A stretch of DNA of 46,662 bases from Candidatus Roizmanbacteria bacterium GW2011_GWC1_37_12. Its GTDB lineage: Bacteria > Patescibacteriota > Microgenomatia > UBA1406 > GWC2-37-13. Where the stretch lies: positions 1 to 46,662 of the forward strand of contig LBST01000006.1 of assembly GCA_000991135.1 (NCBI GenBank), in the 5' to 3' direction. Under the pieces are notes generated by a model. That model was not told the DNA's origin, did no database searches, and was given only the letters and a program-made list of their open reading frames with translations. A program made the translations under genes and the position numbers. This document shows, one piece after another, positions 33,137 to 40,955 of the stretch (within the stretch, counting starts at the first letter, position 1; the number at the start of each line of letters is the position of its first letter).

Positions 33137-34100
33137 TAAATATTTTGTTCAAAACTTCGGCAACTTTTTTCGAATCGTGCCTCAAAATGCTTCGATATAA
33201 GACATCAGATGAGTTCGTCTCCACCTGTTTATTGTCGATCAAATCTCCCTTGATAACCTTATAACCATTATGATCTTTTAAATCGTTAATTGCTTCTTCT
33301 TCATTATACTTTTTGTAGGAATTCAAAATATCCGCTGTAATCTGCGTATTGTTTATGAGAATAAAGTCAGGATCTTTTCCGAGATATTTTTTTAAATCCA
33401 AAAGGTGATCCGATGCTTTATATTTCGTCGTCTGTCCGGATTTAGTCATCAAATTCATGATGAAAATTATTTTTGCTTTGCTTTTCATAATCGCCTCACC
33501 GATGCCTTCAACGAGGAGTACAGGTATGATACTTGTATAAAGATCTCCTGGTCCAACAATAATATAATCGGAATTTTCTATTGCTTCGACTGCTTTAACA
33601 TTGGCTGTTCCGCTGGGCGTCAAATAAGCTCTTTTAATCCTTGAGGATTCTGCATGATTTTCGTCTATTAATCCTTCTCCGGTAACGATTTTACCGTTTT
33701 CATACTCGGCTGCCAAATGCAGTTTATCATGAGTGACGGGAAAAACTTTTCCTTTCGTCTTTAAAACATATGATGCTGACTGAATTGCCTCGTCGTAAGA
33801 TGTGCTAACTTTTTCAAGCGCAGCCAAAAAAAGATTGCCGAAGTTATGTCCTTTAAAATCTCCTGTTTCAAATCGATATAAAAAAAGTTTTCTCCATAAT
33901 ATAGGAGCGTCGGACAAAGCCACCAAGCATTGGCGAAGATCTCCCGGTGGTAAAACACCTAGCTGATCCCGAAGTTTACCAGTTGACCCACCCGAATCCA
34001 TCATGGAAACAACAACAGAAAGATCGAGCTCGTAATCTTTAAGTCCCGACAAAACGACAAAAGTTCCAGTGCCTCCACCAATAACAGTAATTTTTTTCAT
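33129..34100 (-). CDS. yvcK: YvcK/GluM family protein (CofD-like)
   Basis: A 323-residue protein of the YvcK (gluconeogenesis factor) family, a CofD-like Rossmann fold that binds UDP-sugars and influences wall synthesis in Firmicutes and Actinobacteria. Signatures are ITVIGGGTGTFVVLSGLK at the start, SMMDSGGSTGKLRDQLGVLPPGDLRQCL, GHNFGNLFLAALE, GPGDLYTSIIPVLLVEGI and IIFIMNLMTKSGQT. Its place among murein genes matches its role in other phyla. It overlaps the glmU-like gene by 4 bases. Confidence 0.93.
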   Translation of the reverse strand: MKKITVIGGGTGTFVVLSGLKDYELDLSVVVSMMDSGGSTGKLRDQLGVLPPGDLRQCLVALSDAPILWRKLFLYRFETGDFKGHNFGNLFLAALEKVSTSYDEAIQSASYVLKTKGKVFPVTHDKLHLAAEYENGKIVTGEGLIDENHAESSRIKRAYLTPSGTANVKAVEAIENSDYIIVGPGDLYTSIIPVLLVEGIGEAIMKSKAKIIFIMNLMTKSGQTTKYKASDHLLDLKKYLGKDPDFILINNTQITADILNSYKKYNEEEAINDLKDHNGYKVIKGDLIDNKQVETNSSDVLYRSILRHDSKKVAEVLNKIFNA

Positions 34101-35344
34101 ACTTTTAAATTAACCTTTTCTTTCCCATCACTAAAATATACTTTATCTTTTACGTCCTGATTTACGACTTCACCGGAGTTGATCCAAGTTTTTTTGCCAA
34201 TCTTCACTCCCGGAGTGAGCGTAGCATTGACGCCTATTTTTGATTCCTCACCAATAACTGCTCCTAATTTTGACAAATTTGTTTCTTTTACTGTTTCTCC
34301 GTCAAATCTCAAGTTAGCCGTTACCGCTTGAGCTCCCATCATCGCTTTGTCTGCCAAAACAGAGTCGCCGACATAATTCCGGTGGAGAAAAACTTTGTTA
34401 CCGATGCTCGATCGGGCAATCTCCGAGTAAGATCCAATCAAGCAATCTTCTCCAATCTGGCTTTCCCGTATCAATGAATAATCGCCGATGATGCTATTAT
34501 CTCCGATAAAAACTGGTCCGGAAATTTTTACAAAATCTCCGATTACCACATCATCTCCGATGATGACTGGACCGACAATAAGTGCTTTTTTAGATATGCG
34601 GGCCGACGAGGAGATTTTACTGGCTTTGATTGTAGCCAAAAACAATTTCGTCATTAGCAAAACATGCCAAGGGAACTTAAGACTCTGCCAATAACCGTCA
34701 TATATAAAGTACTCTCTGTCAATTTCCGTGGAAAGTAGTTGGCTCAAGGCGACTTCATAATGATCGTCGTTGCTAGTTTTTACTTTTTCTAAGGCTTTAG
34801 TCAAGTAATCGATGTCAGAGTAATAGTCAATCACCAACTTAGTGATATTTGAGGGAATTTTGTCTTTTCTGGGTTTCTCGATAATTGCCATGAGTTTTCC
34901 TTTAGCGTCAAACTTGAAGTATCCGCCAGGAAAATATTCGCTGATTTTTTTTCCAAAAAGAATAACTTTATTTTCTTGCTTTGCGGTTTGTACGATCTTT
35001 TCAAGAATTTTAAAATCAAAAATGTCATTGGCGTTGATAATCAAAACTTCTCCCTTAACCAAATTTTTAGCCGATAATACTGCCCCTGATTGCCCGTCTA
35101 AATCATCCTGAATAATAACTTGATATTTTGACGCTCCTAACGAAGCTTCGATCAAACGATTGAGGGGAGCTGCGTTTTTTTTACTGGCAATGACCGTTAT
35201 TTTTTCACAGTAATTTGACAGTTCTTCTAGCTGGTAAAGAATCAATGGTCTGCCCAAAAAAGAAAAAAGATTTTTCTCTTCAAGAGGCCAAAATCTCGTA
35301 CTATCGCCACCCGCCAGTATTAATCCATTCTTTATCTTCCTCAT
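34097..35344 (-). CDS. GlmU-like sugar nucleotidyltransferase with left-handed beta-helix
   Basis: A 415-residue two-domain protein. Residues 1-230 are a nucleotidyltransferase (NGLILAGGDSTRFWPLEEKNLFSFLGRPLI), the GlmU-type pyrophosphorylase fold. Residues about 245-400 are a left-handed beta-helix with many hexapeptide repeats (IVGPVIIGDDVVIGDF). The nucleotidyltransferase motif is variant (GGDSTRF for GxGTRM), so the substrate may be UDP-GlcNAc as in GlmU or another sugar. The end is shorter than in E. coli GlmU. The place directly before the murein genes fits supply of UDP-GlcNAc for MurA, but this is inference. Confidence 0.8.
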   Translation of the reverse strand: MRKIKNGLILAGGDSTRFWPLEEKNLFSFLGRPLILYQLEELSNYCEKITVIASKKNAAPLNRLIEASLGASKYQVIIQDDLDGQSGAVLSAKNLVKGEVLIINANDIFDFKILEKIVQTAKQENKVILFGKKISEYFPGGYFKFDAKGKLMAIIEKPRKDKIPSNITKLVIDYYSDIDYLTKALEKVKTSNDDHYEVALSQLLSTEIDREYFIYDGYWQSLKFPWHVLLMTKLFLATIKASKISSSARISKKALIVGPVIIGDDVVIGDFVKISGPVFIGDNSIIGDYSLIRESQIGEDCLIGSYSEIARSSIGNKVFLHRNYVGDSVLADKAMMGAQAVTANLRFDGETVKETNLSKLGAVIGEESKIGVNATLTPGVKIGKKTWINSGEVVNQDVKDKVYFSDGKEKVNLKV

Positions 35345-35361
35345 AAGCTTATTTTATCAAA

Positions 35362-36684
35362 TTAAATCTTCTTAATCTCTCCCCCTAAATTTCTGACTTT
35401 TTCTACAAAATCCTCATATCCCCGCTCGAGGATCGAGACACCGTTGACGACTGATTCACCATCGGCTACCAAAGCGGCTGTCGCCAGGCTGGCGCCGGCG
35501 CGAAGATCAGCGATATTCAAAGCTCCACCATGAAGACTCACCGGACCATCAATCTCGATAACCTGGTTATATTTTTTCCCTCTTACGTAGTTAAAGTAAT
35601 AAAAGTCTTTTGGATTTTCAACTTTTTTTTCCAGAAACCTTATTTTTGCTCCCAACTTTTTTAATTCCGACACATAAGAAAATCTATTTTCAAAAACGCG
35701 CTCGTTTACAGTTGATTTTCCTTGAGCTTGAGTCATTAAAACAGCCCAATTAGGCTGCCAATCGGTCATAAAACCCGGATGCGGAGTTGTTTCAATATTA
35801 ACGCTTTGAAGCGATTTACCTCTGGAAAAGAAAATCCCGTTATTCGAAGTCTTGATCTTAACCCCGGCTTGCTTTAGTTTTTCAACAAAGATAGTGATGT
35901 TTTCTAACAGTAAATTCTTTAGGCTGATACTCCCACCTGTTGCTAAAGCTAGACAAATATAAGTAACAGCTTCGTTGCGGTCGGGGATGATTTTAAAAGG
36001 TTCTTTGAATTTGAGTTTTTCGACTCCATCTATTTCGATTAGGCTGTTTTCTTTGACAATTCTCGCCCCGCTTTGATTCAAAAAACTAATCAGGTTATCA
36101 ATCTCCGGCTCGTTGGCACAGTTTTCTAAAACGATTTTGTCTTTTCCGAAAACCGAAAGCATGATGAGGAGTTCTGTCCCAGTATGGCTTGGCTTGCTGA
36201 ACCTAAAAATACCCCTAGGTTTATCAGGCATTTTTGCCTCATAGAAACCTGTTCTTGAAATATATCTGATTTCCACTCCCAGGCTTTTCATTCCTTCAAC
36301 AATCCTATCGATGGGCCTGGCGCCGATCCGGCATCCGCCTGGATTGGGAACAAAACAACTCCCGAATTTATGAAGAAGAGGAGCAAAAAGCATGAAAGAA
36401 ACCCTGATTTTTGAAGCATGAAGTAAATCAACTTTATTTTGATTTAAAGAGGTCGGATCGATTTCTACTTGGTTTTTGTCAACAAAATCAACTTTTGCTC
36501 CCAACGATTTGATTAGATGCAAAAGCTCGATGACATCATTGATTCGGGGAATATTTTCTAAAACGACTTTTTCGTCAAATAAAAGAGAAGCGATGATCAT
36601 CTTTAATGCGGCATTTTTAGCCCCAGAAAGCTTTACTTCACCTGATAACTTTTTTCCGCCCTTGATGATATATGAATCCTCCAT
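35362..36684 (-). CDS. murA: UDP-GlcNAc 1-carboxyvinyltransferase
   Basis: A 440-residue enolpyruvyl transferase that commits UDP-GlcNAc to peptidoglycan. It begins YIIKGGKKLSGEVKLSGAKN, contains the catalytic-loop Cys118 in PNPGGCRIGARPID (so fosfomycin-type sensitivity is conceivable), and has GFMTDWQPNWAVLMTQAQG and LRAGASLATAALVADGES near the end. The length is normal. The gap of 143 bases to murCB is filled by an AT-rich hairpin, which may contain the promoter or a structured mRNA element. Confidence 0.97.
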   Translation of the reverse strand: MEDSYIIKGGKKLSGEVKLSGAKNAALKMIIASLLFDEKVVLENIPRINDVIELLHLIKSLGAKVDFVDKNQVEIDPTSLNQNKVDLLHASKIRVSFMLFAPLLHKFGSCFVPNPGGCRIGARPIDRIVEGMKSLGVEIRYISRTGFYEAKMPDKPRGIFRFSKPSHTGTELLIMLSVFGKDKIVLENCANEPEIDNLISFLNQSGARIVKENSLIEIDGVEKLKFKEPFKIIPDRNEAVTYICLALATGGSISLKNLLLENITIFVEKLKQAGVKIKTSNNGIFFSRGKSLQSVNIETTPHPGFMTDWQPNWAVLMTQAQGKSTVNERVFENRFSYVSELKKLGAKIRFLEKKVENPKDFYYFNYVRGKKYNQVIEIDGPVSLHGGALNIADLRAGASLATAALVADGESVVNGVSILERGYEDFVEKVRNLGGEIKKI

Positions 36685-36697
36685 AATTAAATCTTAA

Positions 36698-36827
36698 ACT
36701 GTTAAACAGTTAAAACCTAAAAAAACTTATTAAACATTAAAACCTTAAACATTAAACAAAATGTTTTGTTTAATACTTAACCGTTTAATAGTTTTTTTAA
36801 CTGTTTAAGTTTTAATATTTAACTGTT
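36698..36827. repeat. AT-rich imperfect hairpin between murCB and murA
   Basis: The core TAAACAAAA-TG-TTTTGTTTA is a perfect 9-base stem. Both arms extend with TTAAACAGTTAAAACC- and GTTTAAGTTTTAATATT-like sequences related to those upstream of ileS. No gene is visible, and no clear T-run terminator follows on either strand. Confidence 0.6.
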
Positions 36828-39086
36828 TTATATTACTATTACTTCTTCTTCCAACTCTATGTCGAATTTTTCTTTAACCTTATTCTTTATTATACCCAAC
36901 AGTTTAATAAGGTCTTTACTCTTGCCTTTGCCTTTGTTGATGATAAAATTGGCGTGAATTGGTGAGACAAAATAATCTCCAACAGCATAACCTTTTAATC
37001 CTACCTTATCAATTAAATATCCAGCAGATATTTTTCCTGGGTTTCTGAAAAAACAACCGGATGAAGCAATTCCAAACGGCTGGGTTTTCTTTCTATATAA
37101 AAGGGCCCAATCGGCTTTTTCTTGTAATATCTTAGCGTTGGATTTTTTGAGTTCAAAAATGCCTTCGAGGACGATCTCTTTGGTTTTTTGCAAGATAGAA
37201 TAGTCATAAGCAAATTTGAAATAATCTCTATTAACCTTTTTAACTTCTCCGCGATTGTTGACAAGATACGCATAGACTAAGCTGTCGCCAAAGTAGATCG
37301 GAGGTTTTGTCCATTTCGAATTCATGTAAATTGCTCCACCGACCGTCCCTGGCAAACCCTTATGATACTCAAATCCCTCCCACCCGGCAGCAATTGATTT
37401 TGCGACCAGCAAAGAAACCGGGTATCCTGAAGACACAGAAATGGTAATTTTGTTTTTGCTTTCTTTAAGAATCTTCAAATCTAAATAATTATTTTTTACT
37501 ATCAATCCTTCTATTTTTTCTTTTATGATTGCCAAATTACTTCCCCCGCCTAACATAAATAGAGGCAGTTTGTTTTTTAAACAATATTTTTTCGCCTCGA
37601 TTAAATCACCTCTTGTCCTCGCTTCCAAAAAATACTCCGCTTTTACTTGATTTCTTAAAGTTAGATAATGTGATAAGTCTTTGTTTTTTTCAATCCGTAA
37701 TCCGTAATTCGTTAATCCGTTAATTGTCTTGATAATTTTGTCTTTTAATTTATAAACATCCCCTGCCCCCATCGTAAAAATTACATCGCCTTTTTTTACA
37801 AATTTTTCCAACCGATTAATCAACTGTACGCTCGATTCTACATAATAAAGATTTTTTTTGCCTTTGACAATATCTTGTGAGTCGATCTTAAACTGACGAC
37901 TGTTTTCTCTTGCTGAAGCAAAAATTGGAAGGATAAATCCTATATCTGCTGATGATAAACCCTCTTTAAATTTATTTAACAAGAAGTTTGTTCTGGAATA
38001 AGTGTGAGGTTGGAAAATAATTATTATTCGTCTACCACCAAATCTATCGCGGGTTGATTTAATCGTTGCTTCGATTTCCGCTGGATGATGGGCATAGTCA
38101 TCGAAAAGATAGGTGTCATTATTTTTGTAAACTAATTCAAATCGCCTTTGGGCACCTTTAAAACCCAATAATGCTTTTTTAATTTTTCCCGCTGTAAAAC
38201 CTAACTGTAATAATTGAACGATAACTGCAGCTGCATTGGAAATGTTATGTTTACCAAACAAAGAAATTTTAAAACTGTCCGTTCCTTTAATACTAAATAC
38301 TGAACCATCTTTGTCTATTTTCCAATTAACTATTTGATAATCTGCTTTTTCTGAAAAACCATAAGTAATAATTCTCCTAGACTTTAGTGTATTAATAGAC
38401 TGTAGTATTTTCGTATCGTCAATATTCAAAATTAACTTTTTCTCACCAAAAAATTTGACAAACGCTTTTCTAGTTTCTTCAATGTTTTTGTAGACGTCTG
38501 GATGATCAAAATCAATATTAGTACAAATAATCCAGTCGGGGTTTAATTTGAAAAACTTTGGCGTTTTATCACTTGGTGGATTAATTCCATACTCATCCGC
38601 TTCGATGACAAAATATTTTTTTTCTTGGTAATCTGCTCCCTGATAATCAGTAAAAAAAGGAACACCAACAAAATAAGAAGGTTTGGCGTTAAGTTTATTC
38701 AACGCATAACTTAATAAAGAAGCAGTTGTTGTCTTTCCGTGACAGCCAGCAACAGCAATCTTGGTCTCAAATCCAAGCATCAATTCACCCAATAAACCAG
38801 CCTGGGAAATAACATTTACTTTTCTTTTCTTTGCCTTAATAATAAGAGGATTACTCAACCCTTGATGAGCCGCAGAGTAAACCATTAGATCGATATTTTT
38901 AGGAAGATCCTTAAAACCCACCTTCCAGGTAATCTTATTATCTTTAAGAAGCTTATCAGTAATAAATTCTTCTTCCACATCGCATCCTGTGACGTTTTTG
39001 CCCATTTTCTTCAATACCACTCCCAAATTCGCCATCGCCACACCCTTTATGCCGACAAAAAATATATTTTTAGCCTGTTTTAACAT
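36828..39086 (-). CDS. murCB: MurC-MurB fusion protein
   Basis: A 752-residue fusion of two murein enzymes. Residues 1-about 450 are UDP-MurNAc:L-alanine ligase: IKGVAMANLGVVL, ATP loop AGCHGKTTTASLL (about 111-123), ADEYGINPPS, IDFDHPDVYKN, and DDYAHHPAEIEATI. After a linker at about 450-470 comes UDP-enolpyruvyl-GlcNAc reductase: FMLGGGSNLAI near 513, YHKGLPGTVGGAIYMNS, and the active-site serine in ASSGCFFRNPG near 675. A C-terminal Glu-rich end (ELEEEVIVI) supplies the usual acidic residue. MurB acts just before MurC in the pathway, so the fusion would couple consecutive steps. The linker is encoded by a repeat-like sequence (37691-37727). Confidence 0.95.
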   Translation of the reverse strand: MLKQAKNIFFVGIKGVAMANLGVVLKKMGKNVTGCDVEEEFITDKLLKDNKITWKVGFKDLPKNIDLMVYSAAHQGLSNPLIIKAKKRKVNVISQAGLLGELMLGFETKIAVAGCHGKTTTASLLSYALNKLNAKPSYFVGVPFFTDYQGADYQEKKYFVIEADEYGINPPSDKTPKFFKLNPDWIICTNIDFDHPDVYKNIEETRKAFVKFFGEKKLILNIDDTKILQSINTLKSRRIITYGFSEKADYQIVNWKIDKDGSVFSIKGTDSFKISLFGKHNISNAAAVIVQLLQLGFTAGKIKKALLGFKGAQRRFELVYKNNDTYLFDDYAHHPAEIEATIKSTRDRFGGRRIIIIFQPHTYSRTNFLLNKFKEGLSSADIGFILPIFASARENSRQFKIDSQDIVKGKKNLYYVESSVQLINRLEKFVKKGDVIFTMGAGDVYKLKDKIIKTINGLTNYGLRIEKNKDLSHYLTLRNQVKAEYFLEARTRGDLIEAKKYCLKNKLPLFMLGGGSNLAIIKEKIEGLIVKNNYLDLKILKESKNKITISVSSGYPVSLLVAKSIAAGWEGFEYHKGLPGTVGGAIYMNSKWTKPPIYFGDSLVYAYLVNNRGEVKKVNRDYFKFAYDYSILQKTKEIVLEGIFELKKSNAKILQEKADWALLYRKKTQPFGIASSGCFFRNPGKISAGYLIDKVGLKGYAVGDYFVSPIHANFIINKGKGKSKDLIKLLGIIKNKVKEKFDIELEEEVIVI
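37691..37727 (-). repeat. Repeat-like linker sequence at the MurC-MurB junction
   Basis: Variants of AATCCGTAATCCGTAATTCG and GTTAATCCGTTAATTG encode NGLTNYGLRIEK, the link between the two enzyme domains. The periodic sequence resembles other AT-rich insertions in this window. Confidence 0.55.
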
Positions 39087-39096
39087 TCTATATCTA

Positions 39097-39102
39097 ATTA
39101 TA
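39097..39102 (-). promoter_or_regulatory. -10 box of murCB
   Basis: TATAAT on the minus strand ends 10 bases upstream of the murCB ATG. A TTATAA about 17 bases further upstream is a weak -35. Confidence 0.5.
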
Positions 39103-39136
39103 CTATTCTTTCCTTTTATTTATAACTGCAACTTGT

Positions 39137-39206
39137 TAGATATCGCAAAAATTTGGCCGTTACAACAATCTAAAATACCTGTTTTGTAGCGTATAGTCTA
39201 TAGACA
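39137..39206 (+). repeat. Dispersed two-part promoter element, copy 3, and -35 of TrpR-like gene 2
   Basis: ATATCG (39140-39145) is followed by the same 36-base gap and TTTGTAGCGTATAGTC (39183-39198), then TAGACA (39201-39206). A 17-base spacer leads to TAATAA (39224-39229), 8 bases before the ATG. Both parts and the gap match copies 1 and 2. Confidence 0.7.
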
Positions 39207-39211
39207 TTCTC

Positions 39212-39237
39212 ACTACATTATATTAATAAATTGTAGT
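39212..39237. promoter_or_regulatory. Operator overlapping the TrpR-like gene 2 promoter
   Basis: A 26-base near-palindrome starting ACTACATTATATT and ending AATTGTAGT differs from the perfect copy downstream at two positions. It covers the -10 box and ends immediately before the ATG at 39238. Confidence 0.75.
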
Positions 39238-39675
39238 ATGGTCAGAAATTCTCGTTTTCTACTACAGAAAGATCTTTTAGATAAATTATTTAATCTATTT
39301 TTTGAAGTAATGGGCAAAAAATCCTCTAAGGAAGAGTTCATGAAAGTTGTGTTTGATCTATTATCGCCAGCTGAAAGAATTATGGTAGCTAAACGTGTTG
39401 CGATTATTTTTCTTTTAATGAAAAAGATTGATTATTATAATATCTGTGAAAAACTGAAAGTTTCCCCCTCTACAGTTGCTAAATTCGCTCTTCTTATGGA
39501 AAAAAGCGAGGGGATAGTCCCGACTTTTAAAAATATCGTAAAAATTGAAAAGGTAGCTTTGTTTTTAAAAGAAATATTTAACGAAATTTATCATCCCGGA
39601 TTACATGGAATCGATTGGAAATCAGCCAGGGAAAGAAAAATAAGTTTAGATAAGGAAAAAACCTTCGGTATTTGA
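39238..39675 (+). CDS. TrpR-superfamily (YerC-like) repressor, paralog 2
   Basis: A 145-residue paralog of the protein at 12051-12488, with the same core (LLSPAERIMVAKRVAIIFLLMKK), HTH (IDYYNICEKLKVSPSTVAKF) and tail (GIDWKSARERKI). The HTH recognition helices differ, which fits the different palindromes around the two genes. The start codon abuts the upstream palindrome, and a second perfect copy follows the gene. It stands on the opposite strand to the surrounding dcw genes and is followed by a GNAT gene, which it probably controls along with itself. The effector is unknown. Confidence 0.85.
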   Translation: MVRNSRFLLQKDLLDKLFNLFFEVMGKKSSKEEFMKVVFDLLSPAERIMVAKRVAIIFLLMKKIDYYNICEKLKVSPSTVAKFALLMEKSEGIVPTFKNIVKIEKVALFLKEIFNEIYHPGLHGIDWKSARERKISLDKEKTFGI

Positions 39676-39679
39676 TCAC

Positions 39680-39705
39680 ACTACATTATATTAATATAAT
39701 GTAGT
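39680..39705. promoter_or_regulatory. Perfect palindromic operator between TrpR-like gene 2 and the GNAT gene
   Basis: A perfect 26-base palindrome with half-site ACTACATTATATT. It lies 7 bases upstream of the acetyltransferase ATG, so it could control that gene. Confidence 0.8.
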
Positions 39706-39712
39706 AAAGAAT

Positions 39713-40216
39713 ATGGAATCAGTAAATATTATAAAAAGAGAGCTTAAAGACAAAGAAATTAGTCTTTTAATTAACGAGATTAGAGGTTTTTCAGCTCCAT
39801 TTTATGTCAAGTATAAAGTTTGGAAGTCTTTTAAGAACAACTATATATTGCTTATTAACAATAAATTCGCTGGAGTTTTTGTTATTAATATATATAAAGA
39901 TTGGATAAAACTTGGTCCTTTTGTACTACTAAAGGAGTTTCAAGGAAAAGGATTCGGTACTAAGATATTCAAATTAATTTTACGTGACTACAAAAAAGAT
40001 AAGTTATTTATAGTTACACCGAGTCTAGCTGTTAAAAAAATAGTAAAAAAATTACAGTTTAATCAGGTCAAAAACTACTTTTCTTTACCTCTACAAATAA
40101 AAATTTTTCTGATAATACAGTTAGCTTCTTATTTAAATTTAACTTTTATTAAAGAATTTATCAGAAAAACAATATTTTTAAAAAGGGAAAAACCCGAATA
40201 TTTCATCAAAAATTAA
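39713..40216 (+). CDS. GNAT-family acetyltransferase
   Basis: A 167-residue acetyltransferase. The acetyl-CoA-binding motif A is LGPFVLLKEFQGKGFGTKIF (about residues 70-89; the Q-x-x-G-x-G core is QGKGFG). It is preceded by the beta-strand NKFAGVFVINIY. The C-terminal part beyond about 125 is hydrophobic and basic and departs from ordinary GNATs, so it may contact a membrane or partner. The substrate is unknown. It lies behind the second TrpR-like repressor with a palindrome just upstream. Its 3' end is 1 base from the convergent pgeF gene. Confidence 0.75.
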   Translation: MESVNIIKRELKDKEISLLINEIRGFSAPFYVKYKVWKSFKNNYILLINNKFAGVFVINIYKDWIKLGPFVLLKEFQGKGFGTKIFKLILRDYKKDKLFIVTPSLAVKKIVKKLQFNQVKNYFSLPLQIKIFLIIQLASYLNLTFIKEFIRKTIFLKREKPEYFIKN

Positions 40217-40217
40217 G

Positions 40218-40955
40218 TTAAGTCTTTAAAATAAAGCTGAACATCTCTCCGTATTGTTCGGTTTTTTTGCCTCTTCTGAAGGAAAAAAACCTTTCTTTAT
40301 CACACTTAGTGCAGAAAGGAAAATAATCGATGTTTTCTTTTTTGACTCCTTTTTCAACTAAAAGAAGATAGTTTAACAAGGCTAGATTCAAGTGCCTCCT
40401 TCCACCTCGGAGGTGGAATATTTTAGCAGAATAACCGTCAAATTCTTCTCTAAATTCATAGTACCTATCTTCATCGACATCATAACAACATTCTCCAATT
40501 GACGGGCCAATAGCAACCTTTATTGTTTCAATACTGGCGCCTATTTTGATCATTCTGTCTAACATCTTCTGCGCCATTCTTTTGACGCTCCCACGCCAGC
40601 CCTGGTGAGAAATACCGACGATGCCATTAGTTTTATCGCCAAAGACTAGAGGCGAACAATCGGCGGTAACTACAGTTAAAACCACTCCCTTCTCTTTAGT
40701 GATAACGCCGTCTGTTTCAGATATTTTTTCTAAATTTTCCTTTGACTTTGATTCAAATACTTCAATATTGACGGAGTGAATCTGCTCTGGAATAACCATT
40801 TTCTTATAGGACAAATTATTACTTGTAAAAAAATTTAAAATATTTTCTAGTTTTCTGCCATCTCCTAAGAATTTTGTTCCAAAACCAGAAAAATAACGAC
40901 TGTCGTTGAGCAATGAAGAAGAAAAGATTTTCAAATTAGAATCGTAAATAATCAT
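40218..40955 (-). CDS. pgeF: Peptidoglycan editing factor PgeF (YfiH, laccase domain)
   Basis: A 245-residue protein of the YfiH/PgeF family, which in E. coli prevents incorporation of L-serine in place of L-alanine in the murein stem. Metal-site motifs are PEQIHSVNIEVF, TADCSPLVFGDKTNGIVGISHQGWRGS and GPSIGECCYDV. The C-terminus has FPFCTKCDKERFFSFRRGKKTEQYG, normal for the family. It overlaps murE by 4 bases, a fitting neighbour for a precursor-editing function. It contains a small palindrome at 40400-40418. Confidence 0.93.
   Translation of the reverse strand: MIIYDSNLKIFSSSLLNDSRYFSGFGTKFLGDGRKLENILNFFTSNNLSYKKMVIPEQIHSVNIEVFESKSKENLEKISETDGVITKEKGVVLTVVTADCSPLVFGDKTNGIVGISHQGWRGSVKRMAQKMLDRMIKIGASIETIKVAIGPSIGECCYDVDEDRYYEFREEFDGYSAKIFHLRGGRRHLNLALLNYLLLVEKGVKKENIDYFPFCTKCDKERFFSFRRGKKTEQYGEMFSFILKT
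40400..40418 (-). repeat. Palindrome inserted in frame in pgeF
   Basis: The 19-base sequence TTCCACCTCGGAGGTGGAA is a 9-base stem around a single central base. It encodes FHLRGG at 180-185 and is GC-rich compared with its flanks. Confidence 0.6.
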
